Shown here: positions 23,036 through 35,335 of the stretch, piece after piece | How the letters are laid out: every line of letters starts with the position of its first letter | How positions within the stretch are numbered: position 1 is the first letter of the stretch | From: Sialis fuliginosa | Taxonomy: Eukaryota > Arthropoda > Insecta > Megaloptera > Sialidae | Reading direction: 5' to 3' | Assembly: GCA_961205875.1 (NCBI GenBank) | Contig: OY540816.1 | Coordinates: forward strand, 16,564,701-16,628,700 | Length of the DNA stretch: 64,000 bases | Program-made: the position numbers and the translations under genes | Notes under the pieces: model-generated | What the model saw: only the letters and a program-made list of their open reading frames with translations | What the model was told of the DNA's origin: nothing | The model's database searches: none

Positions 23036-24889
23036 TATAAAATAATGTCTATTATGATCGAATTATGTTTTCAAACAACAAGAACAAAATTATTTAATTT
23101 TGGAAAAATGAATTTTATGGTTTTATATAAATATATACATATATGACAAAGAAGATACAAAATAAAAAATAATTAAACTTTCAGCAGAGGAAATTTTTAA
23201 AGTTTTACAATTTTACATACATATTCTTTCAGGTTTCAGTTAATAAAATGCGAGCAATTTTGCCTCTCCGAGCTGTTTCTTACTGTACGTACTACCTCCG
23301 AGGTAATACAGTTAAAACGAATTTTTTATAATATAATAACAAGTCGATTATAAAAATTATAATAAGAATATAATAATAAAGATGCAGTTTTTTTAGCAAA
23401 ATAATCTAAAGTTTACTTTCAAGAATCTAACAAAAGAAAAGAAATAACAATGTTTATAAAGTTTCAAGTATTTTTAATCTCAACGATTTTTCATTCTTTT
23501 TAACATAAATGTGTCTTGAGAATTGAAAATAGAGTCTATGAATAAAAGAAGATAGAAAACCTTAATTAATGTCTGACTCATCATAATAAAAATAATAGAA
23601 AATATCAATTTTCTTTGTATAAAAATTTAAATACGAATTTCTCTCGAATTTACTTTTAATTATGCAAAATAAGTTCAAACAAAACATAAATATGGTAATA
23701 TTTGAAAGCCAAATGCAGCAGTTTCTAGTCTTCATAGTGAAATTTCACACCGGTTTAGAAATGATATACACTAAATATCAATTCGTTAATAATAATTAAA
23801 AAAAAGTAGTCTAACAACGCTGTAATGAACTAAATATAGACCACAAATGTTCTTGCTAAATGTTAACATCTCAAAAACATGTAGAAGTTCATTCAACTTC
23901 ATTGACACACCTAGAAACAAGGAATTGATGTGCTCTTATCTTTCTTGTATGCATGGCTTGAAGCTTTCGCAGAGATGATTGTTGATTTCTCGGTATTCAA
24001 TACGCTTGATTTGCCGATGTTATTATTGCAATGAATATAATTGAAGCTTTGAGAATTTTCTGATCGTTAATTTAAAATGCAATACGCTCATAAAATAAAA
24101 TAAATTATAAAAAACATTTACTAGTTTACATTCTCCTTATATAAAACCGATTAAATCCGTCGATGAATGAATTAAATATTTAATTATAAATATTATATAA
24201 TTGAATATTTATTATTCAATCTAATTTTCTTCTGTTAGTGTAGGTATCGATAATCATTTAAAAACTACTTTAAAAAAGTGACGATACGGACCTATATCGG
24301 CCCTTGATGACTTTTAATTTAGAAAAATATGAGATATCGGTTTCGTATGCTTTTTTATTATTCGTAACTTGATCTTAGAATGAAAAATCGCATTTTTAAC
24401 TTTGGTTCTTGTATTTTTCATAGAGCGTATTTGAGTATGTATCTTAAAGATTTTCACATATATGGACACAGTTATTCACTAATGTATCCACCCACACAAA
24501 GCTAATTTCGAGATATCTGAGTTTTTATATACCAATCAATAAAGTATTTTTGTTAAATTGTGATGCAAATAAAATTTATATAGCTATGAGCTATATTATA
24601 AATGTTATTTTTGTGAGTTGATATATTAGTGCAAAAAAGTTCATGACTAAATAAGTAGTAATATATTAACAATACGTTAGGGTACAAGGGACCGATTTAT
24701 AACCACACACACATTAGAAGTTCAACTATTTCATATAGCCAGGTTATAGCATTCCATTTTTATTTGCGAAAATACCTACGTTTATTTTCTAAAAACAAAA
24801 ACGAGTGAAAACCCCCCTCACACATAACGAAATAAAACTGTACTTGACGGATATATCCGTGGAATGCGAGACATTTCATATATCGTCCG

Positions 24890-25050
24890 CTATGTTCATG
24901 ACCATTGCGCGCGTTGTAGCGGGACGGCGCGGCGTGAGGGGGGGGGGAGGGGATACGCGCGTTCGACTTCCGGTCGGTCACAGAGCGGTGCCCAGCCGAG
25001 CACTGAACCCAGGACTGACTCGCCCAGGCCGCAAACGTTCCACTCGTTAA
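24890..25050 (-). promoter_or_regulatory. CpG-rich patch, possible alternative pum promoter
   Basis: In a very AT-poor-in-CpG setting this stretch holds many CG dinucleotides (GCGCGCGTTG, GGACGGCGCGGCG, TACGCGCGTTCG). On the minus strand it contains GTCAGTC and TTCAGTGC, which resemble the arthropod initiator TCAGT. No clear donor links it to pum. Long genes such as pum use several promoters, but the call is inference. Confidence 0.3.
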
Positions 25051-26169
25051 ATACCTGACGAGGATGATTTCGAAGAAGGATTTTCACGTCAATTGTATGA
25101 TGAGATCATAATTTCTTGTTGTAATCTGCGTTTCTTGTCCATGTTATCAGAAAATATCAGACTCATAGAGATAGAACATAAAAACTAGTGACAACTTTAA
25201 TGAGAGAGTGAGGACTGATAGAAATAGATTCCAGTGTACGGCCATCTTTTTTTAAATGTCACTTTCGTCATGTATAATATGCAAATATGCTTTAAATTAC
25301 AATTGAATTTGGTATGTATGAGTAGATAGTTCCAAATAGATGTTTCTCTGTTAATCAATTATCACTGAAATACTTTTAAAGACAATATAAAACATTTATT
25401 AATTTTATAATTCAAAATAACTGATATTTATTTTAAAATCTGAATGACGTTAGGTAAAATGTTATTAGTCCTATATCTTTCTTTGTCTAAGCATCTACCA
25501 TTCTCATTCCAACCAATGTTTCTATTACAGAAAGATGTGACATGTTAATTCACTCCGCCTGCCAATCAGAGCTTGTTAGACAAAGAGGTTGCGGTACCTT
25601 GTCGTAGCTACTTCGCGGGACAGGTTTTTAACATTGAGTTATCTATTATCCCAGTAATATTCTATATCTATGATCAGGCTTAAACTATGAAATCAAGAAC
25701 GACCAATAGATTATTGTATGTTATTTAGGAAAACGTTTTGAATGTGCTAAATCTAACTAAACTGCATTCTTGAGAATTGAAGCTAAATCTTGTCACATTT
25801 CACATCTTTACAAACTTGAAAAACATTTTTATATCTCCATGTTCATATTATAAGGTATGTTGATAAAATATGTACTTTTTTCAATTTGTAAAGCTCATTA
25901 ACATTATTTGTAATGTATATCAAAATGCGAAATTAATAAAAATTACTGCAGAAACCTAAAAATTTTAATTTGATACACATTTCTTATTTATTTATTTATA
26001 ACTGATAGATACCTATCGTTTGTGAAACCAGGTATTACAAAAATAATTTAAACAAGCACTTCCCATTAAGTATTGATTAAAATTCAAATTAATACTTTAA
26101 AGTTATTCAATAAAAATACGTTTAAAATAATTAAATCGACGCCACTGTATTTGAGCACAACATCTCCTC

Positions 26170-26285
26170 ATACCGCGTTCTCAACCCTCTCCGCGGCAAT
26201 TGCACCTGAGCGTCGCGCGCGCACTGAATGTGTACGTGACAAATGGCTTTACCGGGAGAACATCTCAGCGTAACGCTCTCCGCTC
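26170..26285. promoter_or_regulatory. CpG-rich patch
   Basis: CG-dense stretch (CCGCGGCAATTG, GAGCGTCGCGCGCGCACTG) inside AT-rich intron. It has no coding match. It may be a conserved regulatory or promoter element. Confidence 0.25.
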
Positions 26286-26615
26286 TAATTGAAAAATTAA
26301 CAGAATGCTTAAATTATTTCTTCACCTCGGTAAATACGAAACTGTGCAATACCCACCCACCAGCCACCACCATCGCCGCAGGAGAGTAAACAACTTCTTA
26401 AAAAAAGAAAAAACAACTTTGTAATGTTGTTTATGTTTATAAATACCTCTCGGATAATATTCCTAACCCAACGTTCAAAATAAAATAAACTTTAAAATTT
26501 ACAAAAAATACGCTAAATTTAAAACTTCTTCTCCGGTTTTACATCACTCTTGATTTTTGATTAAAAATGCTTGTTTACTTGAATTTCATTTTATATTTAG
26601 AAAAAGAATTCATAA

Positions 26616-27234
26616 TAGACTTGTGTAGTTCACGAACGAACTAGTTCAAAAGAGCGCTCCTACACAAGAACTAGTTCGTATTCGCTCCGCTCTTTTAGTT
26701 CAATAGTTCCCGATACACTTCAAATACACTGTTATAAAAATGAGATTATACGATTTTGATGTTTAATAATTTACGTTTTCAATACTTTATTACCAATTTT
26801 GAATTTATTTTACTAAAGATATATTATATTGAATTTTTTGTTTTGCAATATGTCTGTCAAAAGCACGTGATTAAGAAATATCACAGATTTTAGTGAAATT
26901 GAAATATATTGCTTAAATTACAATACAGTAAATAATGTATCATTGAAAATATTTTCAAAATTTTCATTTATCGAGGGTTCGATTAAAAAAAAATATATAT
27001 TGCAAATATATACTTTTAAAAATATCGATCTTGTCTATAAATTAATAACGAATTGAAAATTGCAGCAGTTTACATTTCTATTGTTTGATGAAAAAAATAG
27101 TAATACAAAATTATATATCTAAATCAATAAATTGTCATCGTATAGTCCGGCAAAAAATTCTATGAACTAAAATAACTAGAAGAACGAACTAGTTAGGGAG
27201 CGTTCTCTGTCATGAACTAAAATGCCCAACTCTA
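26616..27234. mobile_element. hAT-type non-autonomous element, 619 bp
   Basis: The ends are TAGACTTGTGTAGTTCACGA and, inverted, TAGAGTTGGGCATTTTAGTT. A perfect 8-bp duplication, ATTCATAA, lies at 26608-26615 and 27235-27242. AACTAGTTC-type motifs and GAGCG motifs repeat in both orientations just inside the ends. There is no transposase frame. Confidence 0.88.
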
Positions 27235-27340
27235 ATTCATAATATTAAAACTCATTAAAATCAAATCAATATCGAAATAACTATGATCACAAAAGGTCAT
27301 TTAACATTAATTTTCGCTACTACAGTGGCCTGTCTATTAT

Positions 27341-27419
27341 AAAACAACACCCGGAAATTAAAATGATGTTACCCGCCGGAACATGTTCCGGATCCTCCGG
27401 CTTTCCGGGTTATTGTTTT
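27341..27419. repeat. Hairpin containing a perfect 16-bp palindrome
   Basis: AAACAACACCCGGAAA and, inverted, AAACAATAACCCGGAAA form the outer stem. Inside, CCGGAACATGTTCCGG (27376-27391) is its own reverse complement. GAACATGTTC also fits the p53-family half-site RRRCWWGYYY. The patch is GC-rich compared with its flanks. Its nature (MITE terminus or regulatory site) is open. Confidence 0.7.
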
Positions 27420-27721
27420 CCTTTGGAACTGCACAGCCCTCTGTGGTGTGTGTGCGTTCACGAACACATTTCAGAAATGACATATTTAAACAAATAAATA
27501 CAGAGAATTTCACAAAATTTGCCTTAATAAATAATCACACCTTATAATTAAACCATAAATCATATCATATTATGTTTCCAGTTATTTATTTTTATGTAAA
27601 AATAGCATCGTTTTAATTTATTTGTTTCATATCGAAATGTCAAATAGATTAATATCAAAACATAAAAAAAACATCCTTCAAATAAGATATTATAATTCTT
27701 AGGTAATGCTTTATTGAATAT

Positions 27722-27985
27722 ATATTATAATAAAACGCAACGTCTATCTGTCTATCCGTTAATGCATTTATCACTCGAGAACCACTTATCCGATTTACGT
27801 GTTTTTTTTATTTATTCATAAATATGTTCTTAATAATAGTAAATCAAGTTGGAAAAAATTGCCTTCATAATTGCCGTTAAATATTGAACAATATAATGTA
27901 GTAAAGAATTGTGTATAATAAAAAGATATATTTTTCAAAAATCCTAAAAAATAATTCCGTAGTCCACGCGAGCGAAGCCACGGAT
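27722..27985 (-). repeat. Interspersed repeat (CTAGATGTGCCCGCGGCTT family), inverse copy
   Basis: Inverse copy of the repeat at 19020: it starts with the AACGCAACGTCTATCTGTC end and finishes at TCCACGCGAGCGAAGCCACG. The two copies differ by several small indels. Confidence 0.7.
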
Positions 27986-29592
27986 TTTATATAAATATAA
28001 CGACATTTTGTAGATAATGCGATAACGGAAGTAATTACATATTGATTTCTACTTTATTTTGAGTAGGTTGTGAATATAATCTTATATAATATATATAAGA
28101 AATTACAAGCGTTGACATATAAAGAATATCAGATTTCAATACCGATCAATCATTTTTAACAATGGCATAGAAAATTTGGTAAGTAAACTATAATTATGTC
28201 GAAAATATAATGTCAAATATAAATATAGTAGTAATAATACAATCAAAACATATCTGATAATGTTTATAAACAGAGTATTGTAATAGTAAAAAAACAAATT
28301 ATTCACTTTAAAGAGCAGTAAATAGCATGAAATTATGTCAAAATGCACTTTTAAATTCATAACTCCATGAAATGAAAAGTAGAATCCATTATTATTAATT
28401 ACTCCTTATTCAACATTAATTCCATTATTATATTGAAAGTGCAGGAAATATAACTTTAAATTCTTTTTTTTTTTTTTGAATTGAAGAGAAAACCTGTTTT
28501 CTCATAATTTCATGGTTGATTGTATAAAATGTCATTTAAATGCAATTGTACAATTAAAAAGAAATATTTTTTTTTTGCTAGAGAAATTACATATTTTAAT
28601 TATATGTATGGTCCAATGGGAATTTTATCCATAGACCTAAAACTATATATTTTTAAAGGTGCTATAAATAATTCGATCGCTGTTTTTTTTTTAAATTTCT
28701 TAAAGGTACTATGTGTTTGACACAAATATTGTGTTAAATAGCAAAGATTGCTAAATAATGTTATGCTATTTTCAGTTCAGTTGTTTTACAAAAAAATATG
28801 AGAGAAGCAATGTGCATTTGAAATTCAATCGAACTTTGTACAATCAATCATACAGATAGATTTACTATGTCATCGGTAAAATATTGTTTTAGAAATAGAT
28901 AATATATCGATGGTGGTAAGTTGAAACCAAAAAATCGATATTGAGTTATACATATCGTTAAATTTAGTATTTAAAGCCGAGCTGAATGGTATGAAAAATA
29001 CGCCAATCGTATTACAGTAAAACAAATGTCATTTTGAATAAAGTCAAAGAAAATTCTTACAATTAATGATATCACGTATCACAATTAATTAAATGAAGCT
29101 CAAAAAAATATCAGACGTGACTAATTTTTCTAGATATAAGAAAAATGAAAAAATTCCCGACAAAAAAAAACTGAACTAAATATGTTTTTTCGTTCTACTA
29201 TAAAATAATACACATATATCACTTATATGGTTTTAGTTTTTCACAAACTTTAAATATTACCACACATATATTTTGGCTTATATTTAAATGCAATTTTTTA
29301 AAATCATTTCAGTCAAAATTTGATAGCATGCACTTTGTATGTTCGATAATTTTATTACATATTGTTATATTTATTGTAATTTTCTATATTTTAACCTAAC
29401 CAAAACTAACTAACCTCCCTTTACCCCAATAGATTGCTCTAACAGCATCAGCTTTGTTTTGAATAAGTTATACGTGATTTTTGACAATTGTGACGTCATA
29501 CCGGCATATTCTTCAAAACGAGTTAAAATTCATGTTTGAGTGTACAAAGTGCATATTATCAAAATGTTTAGTGCAATTGTATATTTTTATTA

Positions 29593-29702
29593 AAATTCTA
29601 GAATATTCGATCAAACGGAATACATTTTCTTAACAGACAAAATTTTCAAATTCTAGAATATTCGATCAAACGGAATACATTTTCTTCTCAGACAAAATTT
29701 CC
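29593..29702. repeat. 55-bp tandem duplication
   Basis: Two near-identical units at 29593-29647 and 29648-29702 share ATTCTAGAATATTCGATCAA, then CGGAATACATTTTCTT. A third partial copy sits at 30925-30970, just before the MITE at 30988. Confidence 0.85.
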
Positions 29703-30189
29703 ACAACATCGTATATTATCGAAACACGTGCAGACAAGAAAAGTTTCTGATGCATGTTTGTATCCCGAGATATAAAACAAGATACAAACAAATATATTAG
29801 GTTCGTCGTATCAAAACTTCACCCGAGAGTACATGGCTCGTGAACAGCAATGGTCGATGACCGGAAAGACAGACAGGCAGGCAAACATGTCCAGCTTCCG
29901 TGACCAACATCGACCGAGATAAAGAAAACGATATGAACTAGTTCTTGGCCATTACACACATTCACACACCCGGTGGTAATTGTGTGTCTGTGTGTACTAG
30001 AAATAGAAAATACGTGTACATATATAGACTAAAACAAATTAAATTGTGTGCGAAATAAAAACCTGTTCGAATTAATCGGCATGATCCAAATGTAGAAATC
30101 ATTTTGTGTACGTATTCATGGATTTTTTATGAATTTGCATACAAATGTGAATGTACCGTATAATAAAAACATATGAGCACATATACTCT

Positions 30190-30335
30190 ATACATAGTAA
30201 AAAACGAAGTCACTCGCCGCGTCTGTCTGTGCACGATTTTATCAGTAACTACTGAACGGATTTTATTCCGGTTTTCACTAATAGATAGAGTGTTTCACAA
30301 GGAAGGTTAAGATGTATAATTTTTGGATATTTTGT
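30190..30335 (-). repeat. Interspersed repeat (family B), partial
   Basis: The block with GTAACTACTGAACGGATTTT and GGTTTTCACTAATAG is the inverse of 33575-33645. It is probably a fragment of a common insect interspersed repeat of unknown class. Confidence 0.55.
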
Positions 30336-30987
30336 GTAAATTTCATACGTAAAAAAAAGAACGCGTCGCTGCGATAAATTAAAAGTAATATTTAATAGGT
30401 TTATTACAGATTAGTGTAGATGTATAAGAAAATTAATAAATTTAAAATAATAATGCATTATGTTTAATACGAACATTTAAAATCATGATATAATTGTATA
30501 TTTTTGTATTTTGTAATAACGCGCTAGATCTAAAAAGGTTAAAATTTATGTTTTTTTTTTTACTTGAAAACTACATTCTCTTTATTTAATGTATCCCAAA
30601 AAAAGATTCAGTTGAATTTAAGAGAGGGTACATTAATATTAATTAATTATTTATGTCAACAAAGTTAATGTATGTTTTTTTTTTTGATAATTTATATTTT
30701 GGTCAATTTGAAACGATAATTTATCAAAATTTGTTAAAAAGTAAACATACATTTGTATTGGAACTATTTTATTATTTAATTTTTGTATAATAGAACATTA
30801 AATGCATAAATGTAAATTTTATAAAAAAAAATCTGAATGACAAAATATAGTCGACTATAGACATATATTATATACGCAAGCAAAACTGACTTAAGTAATG
30901 CTTAGTAAGTATAAAGAGATATCTATATTCGATCAAACGGAATACATTTTCTTTTCACACGAAATTTTCACAAGTATAAGAGATATA

Positions 30988-31112
30988 CAGTGGAACCTCG
31001 TTTTTGAAAAGACTGGTGGAGAAAAACACATACTAACGAACTATTTTAACATCAGGTCTTATAGAAGAATGCCGGGACCTAAAAATAAAAACGTACTCAA
31101 GAGGTTCCACTG
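30988..31112. mobile_element. pogo-like MITE, 125 bp
   Basis: The ends are CAGTGGAACCTC and its perfect inverse GAGGTTCCACTG, flanked by TA on both sides (30986-30987 and 31113-31114). TA duplication with CAGTG-type ends indicates the Tc1/mariner-pogo group. It has no coding content of its own; the 76-residue frame across it is a chance frame. Partial relatives lie at 17721-17800 and 62733-62850. Confidence 0.85.
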
Positions 31113-31659
31113 TAATCGAGTTGAATGAATTTTCTCATGAAATTTCAAAAATATTTAATAACTTTTTGATCGTTCTGAGAAGATCAGTGCGTCCCAAACT
31201 TTCAGATTTAGACAAACAGAAATTATAAACCCATACAATCAAGTTTAGAACCACTGAACTAACAACAGATACTGCTGTGAATTTGATAATTTGTGTGTGT
31301 GTGTGTGAAACAATTCGACCGTTAAAATCGTGGACGTCTGCAACGAGTATAGGTGTTTATATGCGGGCATCACGGTTCAGTTCATTCAGAGAGAAAGGTG
31401 ATTCATCTAAACCAACCCCTCATACACCGACAGACACAGGCGCCCGTTGAAACAAAGGGAGATAGATCTCCAGAATGTTATTACTGTAAAATCTCATTCC
31501 GACCGACCACTACTGGCTGTTGTTACTTTATGTGTCCTTGGCGGTCGAGAATTTCGAGCAAATGGGAAAGAAAGAAATCCGATGGATTTGATTGTCGAGT
31601 TCTTGTGTCCAATGGAATTCATTTGTTTTTACGTATTTGTGTTCTTTTCTCGCGAACGT

Positions 31660-31683
31660 AATAAATAAATAAATAAATAAATA
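31660..31683. repeat. AATA microsatellite
   Basis: Six AAAT units in tandem. Other short simple repeats in the window are TG at 31292-31307, CTT at 42133-42150, AC at 54580-54596 and CA at 62048-62063. Confidence 0.95.
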
Positions 31684-32692
31684 GGGATGAGGTAATTGTT
31701 TCATTTAAGGATGAATTCCACGTACAGTCTGAGTCAAAAAACTTCATTGCCATCTGATTGGTCCAATTCGAACTGTCATTATTTTTGTGCATAGATTTAG
31801 TTTAATTCAGTGCATTGTTGCCAATTCATCACCGTTGCGGAATTTGATATTTTTCAATAACTTTTATTTAATATTAAACTCGTTAGATATGTACCTAAGT
31901 GAAGTGTTGTGAAAATTGCAGATTTTTCTCGATACTTGAACCATGTGTTTTATTGAAATTTAACCATCATTACACCATTCTGCCATGGTCCCCTAACCAT
32001 AAAAATTGTAAGAGTTTAGACTTACACGTGTTTCAATAGCAATGCTATCATCATCGGAGTCCTAAAGACACTAACTTAAATCAAAAATAACTATGACTAT
32101 TTATATATATATATATACTGTGAAACTCTTTAAATTTTGTGTGGGTACTTTAGATTTATTAAGGAATAACTTAACCAAATTTCGTTGAAATTAGATACTT
32201 GTTATACATCCTTAAGATTTTTTAAAGTAAATTGGATGTCTGCGTTTAATTTTAAAAATATCTTCACCTGTGAGCTAAATTTGCATACAACTTAATCAAC
32301 GTTTCGCAATATATTAGAACTAGTGAATAATAAATTATGTGCTATGGAAAATTCTATTATAAAATAAATACCCTACATAAACTATCCTGGAGCGAGAATG
32401 ATCCATATTGAAATGGACGTTCCAATTCTAAGAATGCTATATATCCATGTCAAAGGTATTCTCAAGTCCAGGTCCATTATTATGTTTTGCTTTTAGAGAT
32501 GAGAATATATTGAACGCGAAATATCCTTTGAAGGAAATTTTCAATACGTCTACGTACTATAATAACATATTATCGAATTGAAATATATTCATCCCGTTAT
32601 TTATTTCACGTTTATATTTCTCATGAAAATGATTGATTATTTTACTGAAGTTGTTTCTTTTTTAAATAATGACCGTTGATTTTATAATTTAC

Positions 32693-32728
32693 CTGATTGA
32701 AGTACTGTAAAGCCTCATCGAAACTTAC
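32693..32728 (-). CDS. pum: Pumilio microexon (VSFDEALQYFNQ) with recursive splice site
   Basis: On the minus strand a strong pyrimidine tract ends TTCTAG at 32729. The next six bases are GTAAGT, and a good donor (CAG then GTAAAT) follows at 32692. The 36-nt segment is phase 0 at both ends and reads VSFDEALQYFNQ, which would join directly to QLFRSQ of the exon at 9479. Drosophila Pum has NFDVQ and human PUM1 GLFDYNSQ at this place before QLF, so position and partial similarity support a coding role. Because it begins GTAAGT, splicing to it recreates a 5' splice site. It can be a retained microexon or a step in recursive splicing. Skipping it keeps the frame. Confidence 0.7.
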
Positions 32729-32729
32729 C
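32723..32729 (-). promoter_or_regulatory. pum: Juxtaposed 3'/5' splice site (ratchet point 1)
   Basis: AG|GTAAGT follows a T-rich tract with few purines. This matches the known consensus for recursive splice sites in long insect introns. A second donor (GTAAAT) lies 36 nt downstream, giving the RS-exon arrangement. Confidence 0.65.
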
Positions 32730-33379
32730 TAGAACAAAAAGAAAAAGACACATATAGATTAATTACAAATAATTAAATATTATTGAATTTTTTTAACAAA
32801 AATATATATTTTTTACTTTTTATAATAAAATAAATTATACGATTTTCGAGGTAAAAAATCCTCAAAATATACGTCAGTGCAATTACATTTTGGTAAATTA
32901 AAGTTTCAAAATGTATTTCGGCAGAATGTAGATTTTTTTAACCAACAATGAATTTATAATTTTCATCATATTATGTTAGAACTGACAAAAGAAATTAAAA
33001 ATAAAACTGTAAAAGAAAAAATGGGTAAGAAATTAATTACAAAATTGTGAAAAGCTACAATCCAACAAACGTGTGTAGATTTTTTTTTCTGTGAATACCG
33101 GACTTTTTTATCCTCTTTTTTAAATTCGCACACTACGTTGGCGAGAGATTCAAATAAATACAGAATCAACAGAGTGGTAAATTAACAATTTTTTTCTCTC
33201 TCTGTAATGCATCGCTGAAATACATTTACAATTGCGGTGCCAGTTGTTTTTCATCCTTTTTCCTTATTTTTTCTCTCTTGCTAAATTAGTGACACGTTCT
33301 GTGATCTTAATTAGATTAAAATATTTGATTGAAACAGACGACATTGTTAATTATTTTTTTTAATGGAATTATATTATTC

Positions 33380-33645
33380 ACTAGCGCATTGGATCCGGTG
33401 TTACCCGGGTTAAAATCCATAAAATTATAGTGACCTTAATAGTTCAAACTATGTTCTTTAACATTCATATTTGACTGTGAATAACGATTTTTTAAATTTG
33501 TCCACCCAACATGGCCACCCAATATACACACTCAACATGCTCACAACACAAAATATCAACAAACTATGCACCTAAACCTACCCTACCCTTTAGTGAAAAC
33601 CAGAGTAAAATCTGTTCAGTAGTTACTGAGAAAATCGTGTAAAAT
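33380..33645 (+). repeat. Interspersed repeat (family B)
   Basis: Contains GGATCCGGTGTTACCCGGGT at the left and TCTGTTCAGTAGTTACTGAG at the right. The right part matches the inverse of 30190-30335. Class unknown; no open frame. Confidence 0.5.
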
Positions 33646-35335
33646 GATATTTTCAAACTCCCAGGAAACACCAGGTCCCATTTGTATGAAAAAAAAGTTA
33701 GCAACAATCATAATCAATTTCTTGGATGTGAAATATTTCTTTATATTTTAATTTTCAATAAATCAAATCTGATATTAAAAAATGTTAATGCAATTCAATA
33801 ATTACAAATAGAAAGCAATGTGTCATTTACAGTTTTCATTGTTTGTTATTCAGGAAGACAAGTGAAAATATAATAAAAAGGAATTGTCGATGCGTTAAAT
33901 CAATGAAAACTTTGCGGTCAAAACGTTTTTTTTTATTGTTTTGTAAAATCCTCTGGCTAAGAATTTCTAATACATAAATATAAAAGAATTAGATCAATGA
34001 TTTGAATGAAACGTTCGACTGGTTTTATAAAAATACATATAAGAAATTACAAAGTTATCTCTACCCACAGATTGCTTTTGTTTAAAAAAGGGGAGAACAG
34101 GCACATTTCATCGATATTGTATTCAATCTATCGAGTAAAAAATGTAATACTTTGTTGATTGATTGTAGTTTTATGTGATGCATTATAATAATAAGAAAAC
34201 AGCAATGTATTTTTAAATATTAATAGAAATAAAACAAAAAGTATAGAATCTGTACAATACAAAACATAAAAAAAATAATTATTAAACTTTAATAATAGCC
34301 AATGTTTGTTGTTTTATATTAAAATATTTCATTAAAACTTTTCCAATAATAGTGCAAACTCAATAGCTATTTGCTATATAGAAAGTTTTAAATTCCAATA
34401 TATTTCATGGAAAATCGCTTAGTTGAAATTTTATTAATGAAACATTTTTTTATATAAGTAGTTGAAAATTTGTATTCTAACTCAATAAAAATAAACAATT
34501 TTCACTCTTCATTTAAAAAAAATTTATTATTAGTTATTATTGCACACCCCAAGCAGGCTCTGTTTGATTAGTGTGTTCTATTCTCGTCCTAAATTTTTTT
34601 CGTATGAAAATTTGTTAAATTTCATTAGAAAATTATATATATGTAATTATAACTATGAATAAAGTTCAGTTTGTCGATTTCATCGCATTTTTAAGTGACG
34701 GCAACACACTACAGATCGCAAATCGTAATAAATCAACATCAATCTTTTGGAATTCACTTCATCTACTATCATTATTTAATACATTTTAAAAAGTTTAAGG
34801 GGTGTGTATTTTATGGCCAAGCCAAGCTTTTATACCTACTTTATAATAAATACATTCGTCTCAATCAGACAAATGTAACAAAACAATCGATACTTATTAA
34901 ATCATTACATGCAGAGGCAAAACCTGATTGCATATAACATTACAAAACAAAGAGGTGTGTACTGTATTTAAGGTGAATCACGTACAGTAATTATACACCG
35001 AAAACGTATCATTGTGTCTGCATGCATTTTGCACACACTCACGTCACTTTAAAACAATAATGATCAGGTAGGCTGACGATCGGCAACCGCGGTCCAACCC
35101 CGCGCATTTCATTGTCAAAGGTGCGTGGATGTTCAACATCTGGTTTGCCTTGGCCACGGTAGTCATTGATACAATTGTGTCAAACCGTATTAGATCTCGA
35201 TAACACCTACGTTATTGTGTACGTTTTGTGTCGTTAAGGAAATACTAACTTTAATAACCTTGTCCTCTTATCTTGCAAATATTTGATTTAATTAGACCAG
35301 GTGTATAAGTTTTATAATCTCAACAAAAGTATTTA

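Larger units (their letters stand above)
9480..32692 (-). other. pum: Giant pum intron, downstream segment (23.2 kb)
   Basis: This segment runs from donor GTAAAT at 32692 to the acceptor at 9480. Recognised contents are listed separately. Stretches where I see nothing beyond AT-rich sequence and simple runs are roughly 9735-12660, 13630-14390, 16300-17720, 17805-18840, 19820-21540, 23040-24840, 25060-26160, 28000-29590, 29705-30190, 30340-30920 and 31130-32690. No other pum coding exon is recognisable here. Confidence 0.7.

Noticed and set aside
24760-25087. Four overlapping frames in the CpG-rich patch, as candidate pum first exon
   Set aside because: No frame resembles a Pumilio N-terminus and no phase-compatible donor was found; kept only as a possible promoter patch.
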